Of a DNA stretch of 64,000 nt, positions 21,484 to 33,700 are shown one piece after another. The notes beneath the pieces are model-generated. The model was not told the DNA's origin, ran no database searches, and worked only from the letters and a program-made list of their open reading frames with translations. The translations under genes and the position numbers were made by a program. Numbering within the stretch: the first letter of the stretch is position 1; the number at the start of each line of letters is the position of its first letter. Location: NCBI GenBank assembly GCA_964019055.1, contig OZ025208.1:14576097-14640096 (forward strand). The letters run 5' to 3'. Source of the stretch: Anthopleura xanthogrammica. Its lineage: Eukaryota > Cnidaria > Anthozoa > Actiniaria > Actiniidae.

Positions 21484-22544
21484 TTTTATGTCCGTTTGAA
21501 ACTCATTTTTCTGCAATAACAGTTTTGTGCGTCTTCTAAGGATGCCGGCAGTTTTATGAAGTGATTTCATCGATGATTTCACCAGCTGCCTTTCTGTCTT
21601 TACTTTATGCCTACTCTCATCTGTTAATTGTTTCTTAATGACCCATTCGACACCCTTTGAATTGCTGGTAATTTCTTTTAATAAGTTCAAACTCTGTATT
21701 AGAAGGTACGATATGACGCAACAAAGGAGAACTGCAGAGGGTGAGTTTTTTTATGATGTATTCTCTACTTTCACATTGCCCATAATAAATTGCGGTTTTG
21801 GGGATAACCGGTCTCAAAACGTGTCATAAAATTAAATATTTTTCAATTGAATGTACACTATACCGACACGCGTGAAAAACGTCTGCGCATGCTCTAAGTC
21901 CGTATGCAAAGCGTCTTCGTGCTATTGTAAAAATATTTAAATTTGACTTTCACACTTGTCTGAAGAATAGTCTTTACAAAATGCCAAAACTTAAGATCAG
22001 TTCTTAAAACTTAAGGCTCATTCTTTCATATTGTCTTTATTAACACAGTATCTTGGTCTCACAAAAGTATACCCACGAAATGTTTTGTATACTCGGAGAA
22101 AATAAGCATTTATTTTCTCACTAAAACTCTATAAATTCTTGGAAAGTGAATTTTTGAAAGGGGGGGGGGGGGGGGGGGGAGTCCAACCAGCTGATCGGAA
22201 ATAATGACGTCGAAATGACGTCATGTTTACCAGGCTAATCGACCGCCGTAGACTTAAGGAACTAGGGGGGTTGGGGGGCATGCTACCCCGAAAAAATTTA
22301 ATTTTCATACTCTCGGAAAGGCGATTCCCAGCGCTTTGTTAGGCATAACTCCCTTCAAAATTTGAACATTCCATTTGGTTCAAAAGAAGTGAAATCTTTA
22401 ATTCGAATTTATAAGCTCGCTCGATATTTTTAAGCATCGAGACCTTGCCCCATTAAATATCAAATTGCCCTTCCCTAACCTCAGGTATAAAAGGGGGTCG
22501 CGACCCCCCGACCCTCCCCCTGGATCACCCCTTGATTTTATTGG
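21484..22544. other. 5' flank of the PAN/D8C gene, intergenic
   Basis: Contains the uncharacterised 5' UTR/promoter of the minus-strand gene, a long G run at about 22159-22179, and a fragment (CCAACCAGCTGATCGGAAAT, about 22183) of the MITE family found complete at 23811. No coding exon recognised. Confidence 0.4.
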
Positions 22545-23045
22545 GCTATTCCCTCGTCTTATTGGGCTATTCCCGCGTCTTATTGGGCTATTCCCGCGTC
22601 TTATTGGGCTATTTTCTCGTCTTATTGGGCTATTCCCTCGTCTTATTGGGCTATTCCCTCGTCTTATTGGGCTATTCCCTCGTCTTATTGGGCTATTCCT
22701 TCGTCTTATTGGGCTATTCCCTCGTCTTATTGGGCTATTCCCTCGTCTTATTGGGCTATTCCTTCGTCTTATTGGGCTATTCCCTCGTCTTATTGGGCTA
22801 TTCCCGCGTCTTATTGGGCTATTCCTTCGTCTTATTGGGCTATTCCTTCGTCTTATTGGGCTATTCCTTCGTCTTATTGGGCTATTCCTTCGTCTTATTT
22901 GGCTATTCCTTCGTCGTATTGGGCTATTCCCTCGTCTTATTGGGCTATTGCCTCGTCTTATTGGGCTATTCCCTCGTCTTATTGGGCTATTCCCGCGTCT
23001 TATTGGGCTATTCCCGCGTCTTATTGGGCTATTCCCGCGTATTAT
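22545..23045. repeat. 21-bp minisatellite, about 24 copies
   Basis: Unit TTATTGGGCTATTCCCTCGTC, varying mainly at two bases (CCCTCG, CCCGCG, CCTTCG). Degenerate units with TTTTATCGGGCTAT continue to about 23190. A unit length divisible by three keeps frames open on both strands; the predicted 186-230-aa repeats are not genes. Confidence 0.97.
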
Positions 23046-23199
23046 TGTCATTTTATCGGGCTATATGTTTATTTTATTTGGCTATTTTATAAATAATTTT
23101 TTTATCGGGCAATTTTGTCGTTTTATCGGGCTATTTTGTCATTTTATCGGGCTATGATTTTATCATTTTATCGGGCTATTTTATCAGGATTTTGTTGGA

Positions 23200-23400
23200 T
23201 TGGATGAAAAAAGTTGTGAAAAAGGGTGGAATTCGTTCAAAACCATGGGCTATAGTGCATGCCTTTTGGTCAAGAAACACCAAAAATAATAAAATGTTTA
23301 AAATATACGCGAGATGGATTGCATGAAAAAATGTTTTAAAAAGGGTCAAATTCGATCTAAGCCATGGGCTATAGTCCATGGATTTTGGTCAAAAGCTACC
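23200..23400. repeat. Direct duplication, ~115-bp unit
   Basis: GGATTG..ATGAAAAAA(G/A)TG, AAAAAGGGT, AAATTCG, CCATGGGCTATAGTGCATG and TTTTGGTCAA occur twice in the same order (starting near 23208 and 23312). Confidence 0.7.
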
Positions 23401-23810
23401 CAACCATATTTTTGTTACGGACCTAATAGGGCTGAAAAATAAATGCAAAAATAAGTCAAAACCCATTGGGTACAGTTGGGTTCTTTTTTTATCATTAACA
23501 TTCAAAATTAGGTCTAAATTTTGAGTGGGACAAGAACTGTTGTGAAAGGGAGGTTTTGCTTAAATCAAGTTAATCGAAGATTTTTTTTCCCCACTTAGTT
23601 TTGAATGTCATTTTCCCTGCTAGCAGTGTCTTGTTTCCTTTCAATTGGTATAATTGAGGGAGAATTAAAATATATTTATTTTCTCCCTCGATAAATACAA
23701 AAAAAGAAAGTGTTTGGGAAAATGTTATTTGACTTTTTCAGTTATATGTTTTAATGTTTTTTTTTGTCTTGAATAAAATAAAATGAGAAAAATGGAGAAA
23801 AGCTGTTCAA

Positions 23811-24095
23811 CCAGCTGATCTGATATAGTGATGTAGAAATGACGTCACTGCAAAACTGAGGTGTCATAAATCTTGTGAGAATTGACTTATAAAATTTTAC
23901 ATCTGAGATAAATCTAGATTTTTAGGATACGTTTTTTGAGATTTTACATACATTTACTATGATATTCATCATTGAGTGCGAAAATAAAATAAAGAAGTAG
24001 CCGTTTCTCTAGTCGCCGGGCTACTAAAAATGACACCTCAGTTTTGTAAATTTTCTCGATTCTGATTGGCTAACATTTTTTATCAGATCAGCTGG
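23811..24095. mobile_element. MITE family C, copy 1 (TIR CCAGCTGATCTGA)
   Basis: CCAGCTGATCTGA at left, TCAGATCAGCTGG at right. Inner arms ACTGAGGTGTCA and TGACACCTCAGTTTTG are also inverted. The second copy is 49327-49610 in the opposite orientation. Confidence 0.85.
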
Positions 24096-24099
24096 AAGC

Positions 24100-24370
24100 T
24101 TATTGGCTAATACCCAACTGAGTTGAATCAGAATTGAGGATTTGATATCGTATCTATTAGCATTTCCCATGATTCATTAAATACGAGTTCCTCCTACTCA
24201 AATTGATTGTAAAGGTTAGTCGAACTCATGGCAGAATTCCATCTTAATTGACAAGAGAAGTCTACATTGTAATCAGTTCATGCTTGGAAAATGCTAACCA
24301 AAAATAGTTGACCCATAATTCCTTTCGGGGAATGCGATCAACTCAGCTTGATTAAACAAGAATTACTAGT
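24100..24370. repeat. Dispersed repeat related to 59565-59755
   Basis: Shares, in inverted orientation, GAATTGAGGATT, GCATTTCCC, GGAAAATGCTAACCAAAAAT and GTTGACCCATAATT with the right-hand copy. The ends (CAACTGAGTTGA / TCAACTCAGCTTGA) look like terminal repeats. Confidence 0.6.
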
Positions 24371-24462
24371 AATTCTCCCCTGCTATCGACTAATTAGAGA
24401 TATCAGACTGGAAAAGAATGTTAACTCATGTTTTTGAACCTTTTTTGGGGAATTTAATATTA

Positions 24463-24814
24463 CAGGGTTCGTACAGGATCCCCTGTAGGAATTTCCAAAA
24501 CTTTTCCGAAACTTTCCAAAGCCCTTTGACTCAATTTCCAAAACCACACATAGTGCAAAAATAAAGCCAAATTCATGGATCTGAAACATCCAACATACAT
24601 TTAACAATGCAAAAAAATACTGCACACGTACAGTGCTGACAAAAAAATCTTCGGTGCTTTACAACGAAAAAACTTAACAAGCTACAAAAAATCCATACAT
24701 TTTCCATGGCCTAGTGGACCAAAAATTAGTTTTCCAAAACTTTCAAGGTCTGGAAAAAAACCATTATCAATTTCCAAAACTTTCCAAGACTTTCTTAAAC
24801 CCTTACGAACCCTG
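24463..24814. mobile_element. hAT-like MITE with TIR CAGGGTTCGTA
   Basis: CAGGGTTCGTA at 24463-24473 and TACGAACCCTG at 24804-24814 are exact inverted ends, flanked on both sides by ATATTA, a possible target duplication (6 bp). Internal repeats of TTTCCAAAACTTT occur near both ends. CAGGG ends are typical of hAT elements. Confidence 0.85.
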
Positions 24815-25076
24815 ATATTAAAATAACACTCTTTGCCATGCATGATCTTTTAGATTAAACAAAGTGCCCTCACCACCAATCATGATCTTTTGCCAGCTAT
24901 GCCATATGGACATGCACACTCGACCCCAGAGCCCTGTCCTTTTTACTGCGCATGCTCTCTGGTATGTCGTCTAGCATGTGTAGTAAGAGTAACAGTGCTC
25001 TGGTGTAGATAGGTATAGATTTTGAAAATAGGCAGTAGCTCGTTAGAGTGAAGCCACTAGAGCAAAAACACTAAAC

Positions 25077-25452
25077 CTGTGAAATAAAAATTGCTTGTTA
25101 ACGTGTAATAGTCAAATAGACACAAAAGAAAACAATGGAATATGGGTCTACTAAAGTGTATTAATCTATTATCTATTTTACGGGTTTAGTGACTTCACTC
25201 TAAAGACCTCTTGCAGCAAGTTGGAATGCAGCTCTATTTGGAGGACAAAACAATAGGTTCCAATTCTTAGGAGATTGAAATTCTTTTGTTTTGTCCTCCA
25301 AATTGAGCTGCTTTGACGTCACCTGAAAGGGGTCTATACCCGTGAAATACAAATTGCTTGTTAAAGTGTAATAGTCAAATAGACACAAAAGAAAACAATG
25401 GAATTAGGGTCTACTAAAGTGTATTAGTCTAATATCTATTTCACGGGTTTAG
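25077..25452. mobile_element. Two direct copies of a ~115-bp MITE flanking a second MITE
   Basis: 25077-25191 and 25339-25452 are about 90% identical and each has inverted ends (CCTGTGAAATA / TATTTTACGGG and CCCGTGAAATA / TATTTCACGGG). Between them lies MITE family A (25201-25338). Confidence 0.8.
25201..25338. mobile_element. MITE family A, copy 1 (TIR TATAGACCCC)
   Basis: Foldback of about 137 bp. The inner arms TTGGAGGACAAAACAA and TTGTTTTGTCCTCCAA are exact complements; the right end is AAAGGGGTCTATA; the left end has drifted. Other copies: 31212, 55856, 62500. Confidence 0.85.
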
Positions 25453-25802
25453 GCCCGGGTTATACGTCGAATTTCACATGACTGTGCCGAATCTAATGCA
25501 AATGAACTCAAACAATAGGTTTTGAACCGGGCCTTAGTGATTTCAATCTAGCGAGAAATTACTAGTTAGTTCATTCAAATAACCAGTAGTGGTACTTCAA
25601 AGAGAAGTAAAATCATTCAGAAACACCTAATTCATAACACCAAAAACATGGATATAAGACTGGTGACAAATCATAGAAACGAGGCAAGTAGTCCAACTGG
25701 CTAAATCTACAAAATGAATGAAAAACTTTTCTTCGAAAAGTACAGAAAGTTACGTACAATACTTACAGGAAATAATCGCACTAGACCTTTCTGTCTTGGG
25801 CA

Positions 25803-25950
25803 TAATGTCTTCTTATTTCACGTGTCATTCTCTTGAGAATAAGATTCTTTGTTTGAGTTGTATCCATATTCATGTGTCTTCTCATGCGCAACCGTCAAAC
25901 AAAGTAATGATACTCAAGGGAATGATACGTGGTCTGAAATGGGAAACATT
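25803..25950. mobile_element. MITE family D, copy 1
   Basis: AATGTCTTCTTATTTCACGTG at left, CACGTGGTCTGAAAT type sequence at right; the centre TTCTTTGTTTGAGTTGTATC is shared with the copy at 62019-62175. Confidence 0.8.
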
Positions 25951-26034
25951 GCACCCATCCTAAAGTGGTCAATGTTACAACCATTCTAGTTGAAGTGCGA
26001 CCCCTAAAGTTTGATGTCTCGTTTGCCAACTATC

Positions 26035-26172
26035 AAAGAACTAAACTAGAAAAATTACTTTTTTGAGGGAGATTTTGGACTGAATCAAAGATTTTAATCC
26101 TCTAATCCTCTAAAACCTTAATTCAGTCTAAAATTTCTCTCAAAAATGTAATTTTTCTATTTTAGTTCTTTG
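26035..26172. mobile_element. Foldback element, TIR AAAGAACTAAA
   Basis: AAAGAACTAAACTAGAAAAA is inverted at the right end (TTTTTCTATTTTAGTTCTTT). The arms extend about 55 bp around a centre rich in AATCCTCTA. Confidence 0.85.
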
Positions 26173-27697
26173 ATTGATGGCTGTCGAAATGCTAGTTTGC
26201 AAACAAGACCTCAAACTTTGGGGGTCAGACGATAATGGTTGTAAAAGAAAATATGTTCCACATTTTACTGAAGGCAAATTGTCTCATACAAAAGAGATAA
26301 CCACCATGTCGGATGACATAACAAAAAAAAACAATGAAAAATCTTTTGCTAATTCAACCAAAATAGTGGCCATGATGAAGAGTAGCAGCTCAAGGGCTCA
26401 TTACATTACAAAGAATCTAAAAGAATGAATGCAGGCTATTTAAATATTAAATACCTTCTAGAAAAAATTATATTTGTTGACATAACAAAATGTCTTACTT
26501 ATTCAGCATATTCAACTCCAGAAGACAGGTAGGAAGATTGGTCAACATAAACACTAGAATGAGGCTAGTTGATCTATTTAGGGTATGATCCAGAGCTATA
26601 GCCAGTATTTGGCAAGTGGTCCTGTTAGGAAATCCATGACTGGGGAAGTAGTGTAGTGCTTAGCAAAAAGAAAGCTGACCAAAAAAAATTGGTGTTTTGA
26701 AGAGAGATCCATTTGAAACCAGACCAACCTCATTGTTGGCTATGGCCCTGCGAACACAGTTTGTGCAGACTTGGTTCAGATTTTAGGCTATTCCTTTTAA
26801 AAAAAAGGTATTTATTCTTGTAAAGAATTTGCCAAAGACTAAGGTTGTTGATAGTAAAACAAGTAGAGCTCAAACAGTTACACCAAATTTTGCATGACTG
26901 TTAAAACTCAAGTAAGGACATGACGTGCTGTGACTATGACGGCACTGTATCCAAGCAATTTGATTGGATGAGCAGTGATTTCTAGCTCTGCGATTGGTTC
27001 AACCATAACCCTGATGTGTGCTGAAACATATCACAGTCATGCGAAATGTACTCTAACTGTTAAGTGTGGCAGTGTATTAAGGGTAAAACTAACATTTTTT
27101 CTTCTTTTTGGCACCCTAATTTTATAAGAACATTAAAGCTGCAACATGAACTATAGTCCCTGCACTAAAACCCTAACTGGGGGTCAAATCAATGTGCAAT
27201 ATCTTAACATCAAAAAAGATTTCAATCCTCAAGAGAAGGGAATTATTTTGTTTTGTTTTATTTTGAGTGCAGGGGGTGTTTACTTTTGCCATAGACAACC
27301 AGCCTCATTTCTGTGTTCATTGTCACCAGTTCCTTCCTGTTTTCCACTTATATGAATATGTTCAGCTCATTAATGTTAGCACTAAAGTAAAGTCTTCTCT
27401 AAAGGGGGGATCCTATATAAACAAGGGAAAGGTTGCTCTGAAAGTTATATTTTCAGGCATGACCCTAAAAGGCACCAGAATCATGTAGTCATTGTTGCGA
27501 AAAAATTTTCTTGCATGGTAACCAATGGCAACAACATTGGAATAGCATAATTAGTTTTTGGGTGTAAGCACCCCAAAATCTACAAATTAATGAATTTTGT
27601 CCCTTACAAGTTAGGACAAGCACCTTACTCCTATTACATAGGATTCCCCCCTCCCTACGGGCATTTGCCAATGAATCATTTAACATCAAGAAAATAA
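26173..27697. other. Intergenic, no gene supported
   Basis: Open frames at 26174-26428, 27146-27355 and 27267-27488 have no family similarity or splice context. Nothing else recognised. Confidence 0.45.
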
Positions 27698-27724
27698 TTA
27701 ATATATATATATATATATATATAC
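27698..27724. repeat. (TA)n microsatellite, about 12 copies
   Basis: Lies just 3' of the WDR48 stop codon. Confidence 0.9.
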
Positions 27725-27735
27725 ATACTAATGGT

Positions 27736-30700
27736 TTATTGTTTTAGAAGGCGGTATTGTAGGACAAGATCTCCTCCTCCTTTCCATATAAAGTGTTTGA
27801 CTGTTCGTAGATCCATTCCAGGATCCAATACCTGACATGGAAAAAATTACCAAAAAAACTTGTAAGGGAAAAAAGCTTGCCACAATTTGGGTAGCAAATG
27901 GGTCACTAGTTCAAAGCCTACAGACACTAAATGTGAAGAAAGTATGATCTGTATGTTGTTCTCTTCCTTGTTTCCAGGGCTTTTCTCTGGGTGCTACAAT
28001 TTTTCCTCCCTCCAGTAATAATTTTCCAAACGCAATGTGTAGTTATGGTTATGGTAAGATATAGTACAACTATGAATTTGTCGTATCCTTGCCCACTCAT
28101 ACATGAACTGCTATATCATCATCATCATCATGACCATCACTATCATTATCGTTATTATTGATAATATTTTCATAAATAAATTATAATAATTACCAGTTAT
28201 TTGTTACTTCGTTAATCTTACCTGATCTTGACAGAGAAGCTCTACTCTTGACTCAGCTAAAGATGAGCGGTCCTCTTCGTTGTCAAAAGTGGGTGGTATA
28301 TGTCCACCTGTTGGGGTACTGGGTGTACTGCTGGTATGCGAGGCATTATCCCAGCCTATTACCTTCTCATACACATGTTCTATGACTTTACGAACATGTA
28401 ACATATCACTGGCTGACAAACGATCCCTGAATAACAAGAAAACAGCATCTATGAGAAATACATGAAATAATTACAATATTGTAAAAAATTGCAGTATTAC
28501 ACCTACCTTTTCAGAGATTTGGATGAACTTGTTGTGTGTGGTTGCAAAAAGAAGGCTATTTTGGGGAATTTAGGTGTCTGTCTCTGCAAAGAAGTAAAGC
28601 AAAAAAAATTGATTACCATGTACCCGATAAAAAAAAACTACATACCAGGTACCCAGTGAGCAACACAGGTAACCCACATTCTAGCTACTCAATGAAAAAC
28701 ACAGGTAACCCACATTCTAGCTACTCAGTGAAAAACACAGGTAACCCACATGCCAGGTACCCAATGAAAAACACAGGTAACCCACATTCTAGCTACTCAA
28801 TGAAAAACACAGGTAACCCACATGCCAGGTACCCAATGAAAGACACAGGTGACCCACATTCTAGGTACTTAATGAAAAACACAGGTAACCCACATGCCAG
28901 GTACCAATGAAAAACACAGGTAACCCACATGCCAGGTACCAATGAAAAACACAGGTAACCCACATTCTAGGTACTCAATGAACAACACAGGTAACTCACA
29001 TGCCATGTAGGTACTCATTTGAACCCAGCAGAGGAATACACAAGTAGCCAAATTCTGGTACCCACATATAACATGTGTAATCCACAAATCATATTATTGT
29101 TATTTACCTTTATGGTTACATCCACGACCCAAGGAGGAACAGTTTCTGACAGAAGATAGCCTTCATTTTCACCCGACGCATCAATAGCAAGCAGTCTAAA
29201 TAAGGTTCTTCCTGTGCCACTGCTTTCACTGAATATTAGTGGTGTATGATCAGGTATACTATAAAAACCATTACCTACCATTACTTTCTGTTGGGAATAA
29301 AAAAAACATATAAACAATATAACTACTGGAGCTGGTTGTACGAAGCCTAAATAGCGCTATCCACCAATCCTTATCCAGCGGATAAAACCTAAAGTATACA
29401 AATTCTATACACCAAATAACTCTTATCTGGTGGATAACTTTATCCAGGCTTCGTACAACTGGTTCCTGATACTTAACTTGTGTAAAACGTTAAAAATTGA
29501 AAAGATGCGACATGTTGGGCTTTTGGCCTTTTAGTTAAGAGTTTAGCCCTTGGCCGGTACACTTGCATTGTGGAAAAACAGCACTTAACTCTGACTTTCA
29601 AGACATCTCTCCACCCAGGCATATATTAACAGGTACCAGCAAACTGTTAGAGGTAGCCGGTGATGGACCAGCATCATGTCCAGATGGAGGCTTAATGATA
29701 TATACTTCTAGTCCCCTCATGCACCACAAAAACTGGGGATAAATGCGCGAAGAAACCCTGTTGTCTTTCCATAGTGAGGGACTGCACCTTTTCTACGATA
29801 TACTTACAGGTTCTACGTTGATATTTATGTCACTGGCACTGGCATCTCTACCATCCTCTGTTGAAATAAATCATTCGATAATGAATAAAATATATCATTT
29901 TAGAAACATTATCAAGAAATATTGATTCCAGTAAAGGGTTCCCCAGTAAACCAGGGTGGTGTAACAGTGAAATATTTTTCAATCCTTTTTCAATGGACTA
30001 ATTTGACGATATGGCAGCCATCTTGGTATAAAAATGTATAAAAAATATGCAAATTTTACCCTGACCTTGAGCTCGCGCTGGGATCATAAGGGATTGTGGG
30101 AAGACTACGGAAAGGAGCATACAAAACCACATGTTAACTGAGATGGCTTGATGCATTACAGATCTCTCCCTTGACTCAAGGATTTTTCTTTGGTGTGCCA
30201 TTTTCCTCTCCCTCCACAAAAATCAATATGTGAGTTGAGAGTTGTAGGCAGAAGATATTGAATGTAGTGGTAGTGTGTGCGAGTGAAAGTGAACCACATT
30301 GGAAACCAGCATTCATACTAAATTTGTTTAACTACTAATGGATCGTCATTATTACGAATGATATGCATAACCTACCTGGTGTGTTAGCACGACCCTGTTC
30401 AGTATCTTCAGTAGTGACAGTATGGGTTTCTGGCCAGTGTTCTAGCAGAGCTTGAAGTAGTAACATCCCATAATTGACTGAAAACCACAATGATAAATAT
30501 CAACTATTAATGGGAAGCATGGGTGGCGTAGCAGTGCCTCTCACTACTTCGACCTGCATTCGAGTTATGCCAAGCTCAGTTGTAGGTGGGTAGAGATTTT
30601 TTTTCTATTCTCTCCCTTGCTTTGAGGGGTTTTCTCCGGATTCTCTGGTTTTTCTCCCTCCCCAAAAAATCAACATTTCAATTCCAATTCTATCTATGGA

Positions 30701-33700
30701 GACATTTTCAATAGGTTTAACCTCTTATATATCCTTATATTATGCAAATAAATTGGTTATCAACAGATTGACTTATTTAGTATTTAATAATTATGTCCAC
30801 ATGACATGAATTGGAAGATAAAGGAATTCTTCTGGGAAGGATATAAAATATATGCTTTACCAGGTGGAGTGGGAGAGGCTCATAGTGCTCTGAAACAAAT
30901 GCTCTAAAATATCAAAAAATACTTACCATGCTTGATATCCAATGCTAGAATAATGAAATAAAAAATAGAATTAAAAAACAGTTATATTTTGAAATTTGGA
31001 AATATTTTTTGAATAATAATGTTTTTTAATGTGACTAAGAAATTATGACTGTACATGTACCTTGTTTATCTGTAGTTTTTGGTTCAAGTCCTGGGACATC
31101 AGAGATAGAGATCCAGGCACAGAAGACATCTGATTCTTCTAGTGTTACTGTTAGCATCTATGTAAGTAAGCAATAAGAGGTTAGATCAAAAGCTATAAGG
31201 AGTCAGCCTTCATAGACCCCTTGCAGCATGTTCACTTTGAATTCAAGCTTAATTTGGAGGACAAAACAATGGTTTCCAATTTTCTTTTGTTTTGTCCTCC
31301 AAATTGAGCTGCTTTGATGACATATGAAAGGGGTCTATACTCTACATTCAGGCCCGTAGCATTCTTTCAGAGTGGGGGAGTGCATTTGTGAATAAATGGC
31401 ATGCTTTCAGAGTGATTATGTGTTGCTTGAGAATAATTGCCTCCTGTTTAAGGAAATCAACATTTCACTATCATGCAAAATACAAAAAATTCCCAGATGC
31501 AGATGCACCCCCACTCCCCCCAGCCTACGGGCCTAACATTGATACTTACTCCAGTTTTAATATCAAGACTAAACCAGTTTGGGACATGAATTCGTTGCTC
31601 TCGTCTCTTGAGCTCTTCATCAAAATCTATGCGACCAAGATCTTCCACCTTTCGTGCCTTAAGAACAAAAAAAAAAGATTTCAAAATAAATATTTCAGGC
31701 AACAAATTCTTAAAAAGTTTGCACTGAAGTCTTATTAAAACTATTAAATTATTAAATTAATATCAAAACTCCTTGTTTCAAGCTTTGATCAAATAGGTCT
31801 GTAAATTAGATCCCTAATGAACAAATTCCCTATCTGGGGCTGTCAAAATGAAAGAATTTTCTTTTCCTGAGATTGATATCAACACCCAAGGGGTTTATAC
31901 CAACAGTTTTAGTGTTTATGCCTCTCACCAATACCACTCACCCCAGGTCTGAGTACCGCCAAGCCTGGTGTCATATGTGAGTACAAGTTGCTTGTTGGTT
32001 CTCTTCTGTGCTTCTCTGGTTTTTCCTCCCTCCCCAAAAATCAATTTCTTCATTCCAAATGGAATTTCAGTAGATGAATACAGCTACTCTGTAGAAATGT
32101 TACTGCTATAAAATCCCATTTTTATTTATTCATTATCTTAATTACCTTCAGTACATCCCACAATGCAACATGGTCATCAGTATCTTTACTAAGTACATGC
32201 CGACGGTCTTTCAGGATGTTGAATTTCTTGATACTTGGTGCACCTAATACAGATCAAGTTAAACAAACCAGTTATTGACCATTCCTTTTGATTTGGAGGG
32301 AGAGGGGGGAGAGGGGAGGGGAGGGGAGGGGAGGGGAGGGGAGGGGAGGGGAAAGGGTGTACAATGCCATGTAAATGATTTACCTTTGATAACCATTCTC
32401 TTTGAAGTACATACTGGGGTTGGTTCTGCCTCATTGGTTTCCATATTCATTGGTGTATCATTTTGTAAACTTGATAAAGTGACAGGCTACAGATAAAGTA
32501 ATCATCAACAAGGGTTAATTTAGAGTGATTACCAATCAGTACAAGTGATGCTGACCGCACAGTGACGATGATTGGCATGGTAATGTTAAACATGAACACC
32601 AAAGTAATCTTCAACAAGGGTTGATTTGGCATGATTACCAATCAATGCAAATGATGCTGACAGCACAGTAATTGAACAAGGGTGGAGTTAGTGTAGTGAT
32701 GATGATTAGCTATGTTAAAAATACATGAACATCAGTATGATATTCATGATGATGATGATCCTCAGTAGTAATAAACTCTTACCCAACAGTTAATATTTGA
32801 ATTTGTTGTTGCTGCCCACAGACACATTGGTTCAGGACAATACTCAAGCTAAAAGAAAATTTAAAAAACGTTTTAGGTCTACAACATCTGGCAACAAACA
32901 ACTACTGAATATCAAACATGAAAAAATTATATGCATGCTTAGGATACAGGAGCACAAGCTTGATTTTTGTACCAGTATATTACAGTGTATATCAAATGTA
33001 TGTGGCCCATAATAAATCTGAATCTACTACATTTTATTAAGTAAGTAAAAGTACAAAGGACATTGTATCCACTGTAAGTCACTTTTTTCACCAGTGAGAG
33101 ATGCTTGAATTTTTTTTTGTACCAGTATATTATATCAAATGTATGTGGCTCATAATAAATCTGAATCTACTAAATTTTATTAAGTCAGTAAAAGTCCAAA
33201 GGACATTGTATCCACTGTAAGTCACTTCTTTCACCAGAGATACTCGAATTTTCCAAAAAAGGTTTAGGAAAGGTTTGTTGTGTTTTTTCTCTTTCTCTCT
33301 TTACTCTGACAAAAGGGCTCATGGTCTGAAATGTCTGATATGTCGAAAGTGACTTCCCTCTGTTTTATACCTTTAAGACCGGCGCCTCTTCTACAAAAAG
33401 CAGAACAGAACAATCATCCTTGGTCATGTCTGTCCATAAAACATGCTTATCTCGACCAGAGGAGAAGAATTCTGTAAAACTATGATTAGCGTACAATGCC
33501 CATACACCTTCTTCATGGATGGGATAGGTTGCTATGCAACGCTGCTGACCAAGAGACCACAAACGTATTGATCCATCTGAACTTCCAGATAAACACTACA
33601 AGTTTTGAGACAAAGAAAGTAGTGTAAGATTCAAGGTAAGCTTAATACGGAAAGGGGACATAGATTTTGAAATGGAATGATGATGGGTAGTGTGAGTGAT

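Noticed and set aside
22398..23157. Frames of 186-230 aa on both strands in the 21-bp repeat
   Set aside because: Unit length divisible by three keeps all frames open; repeats are equally open in several frames.
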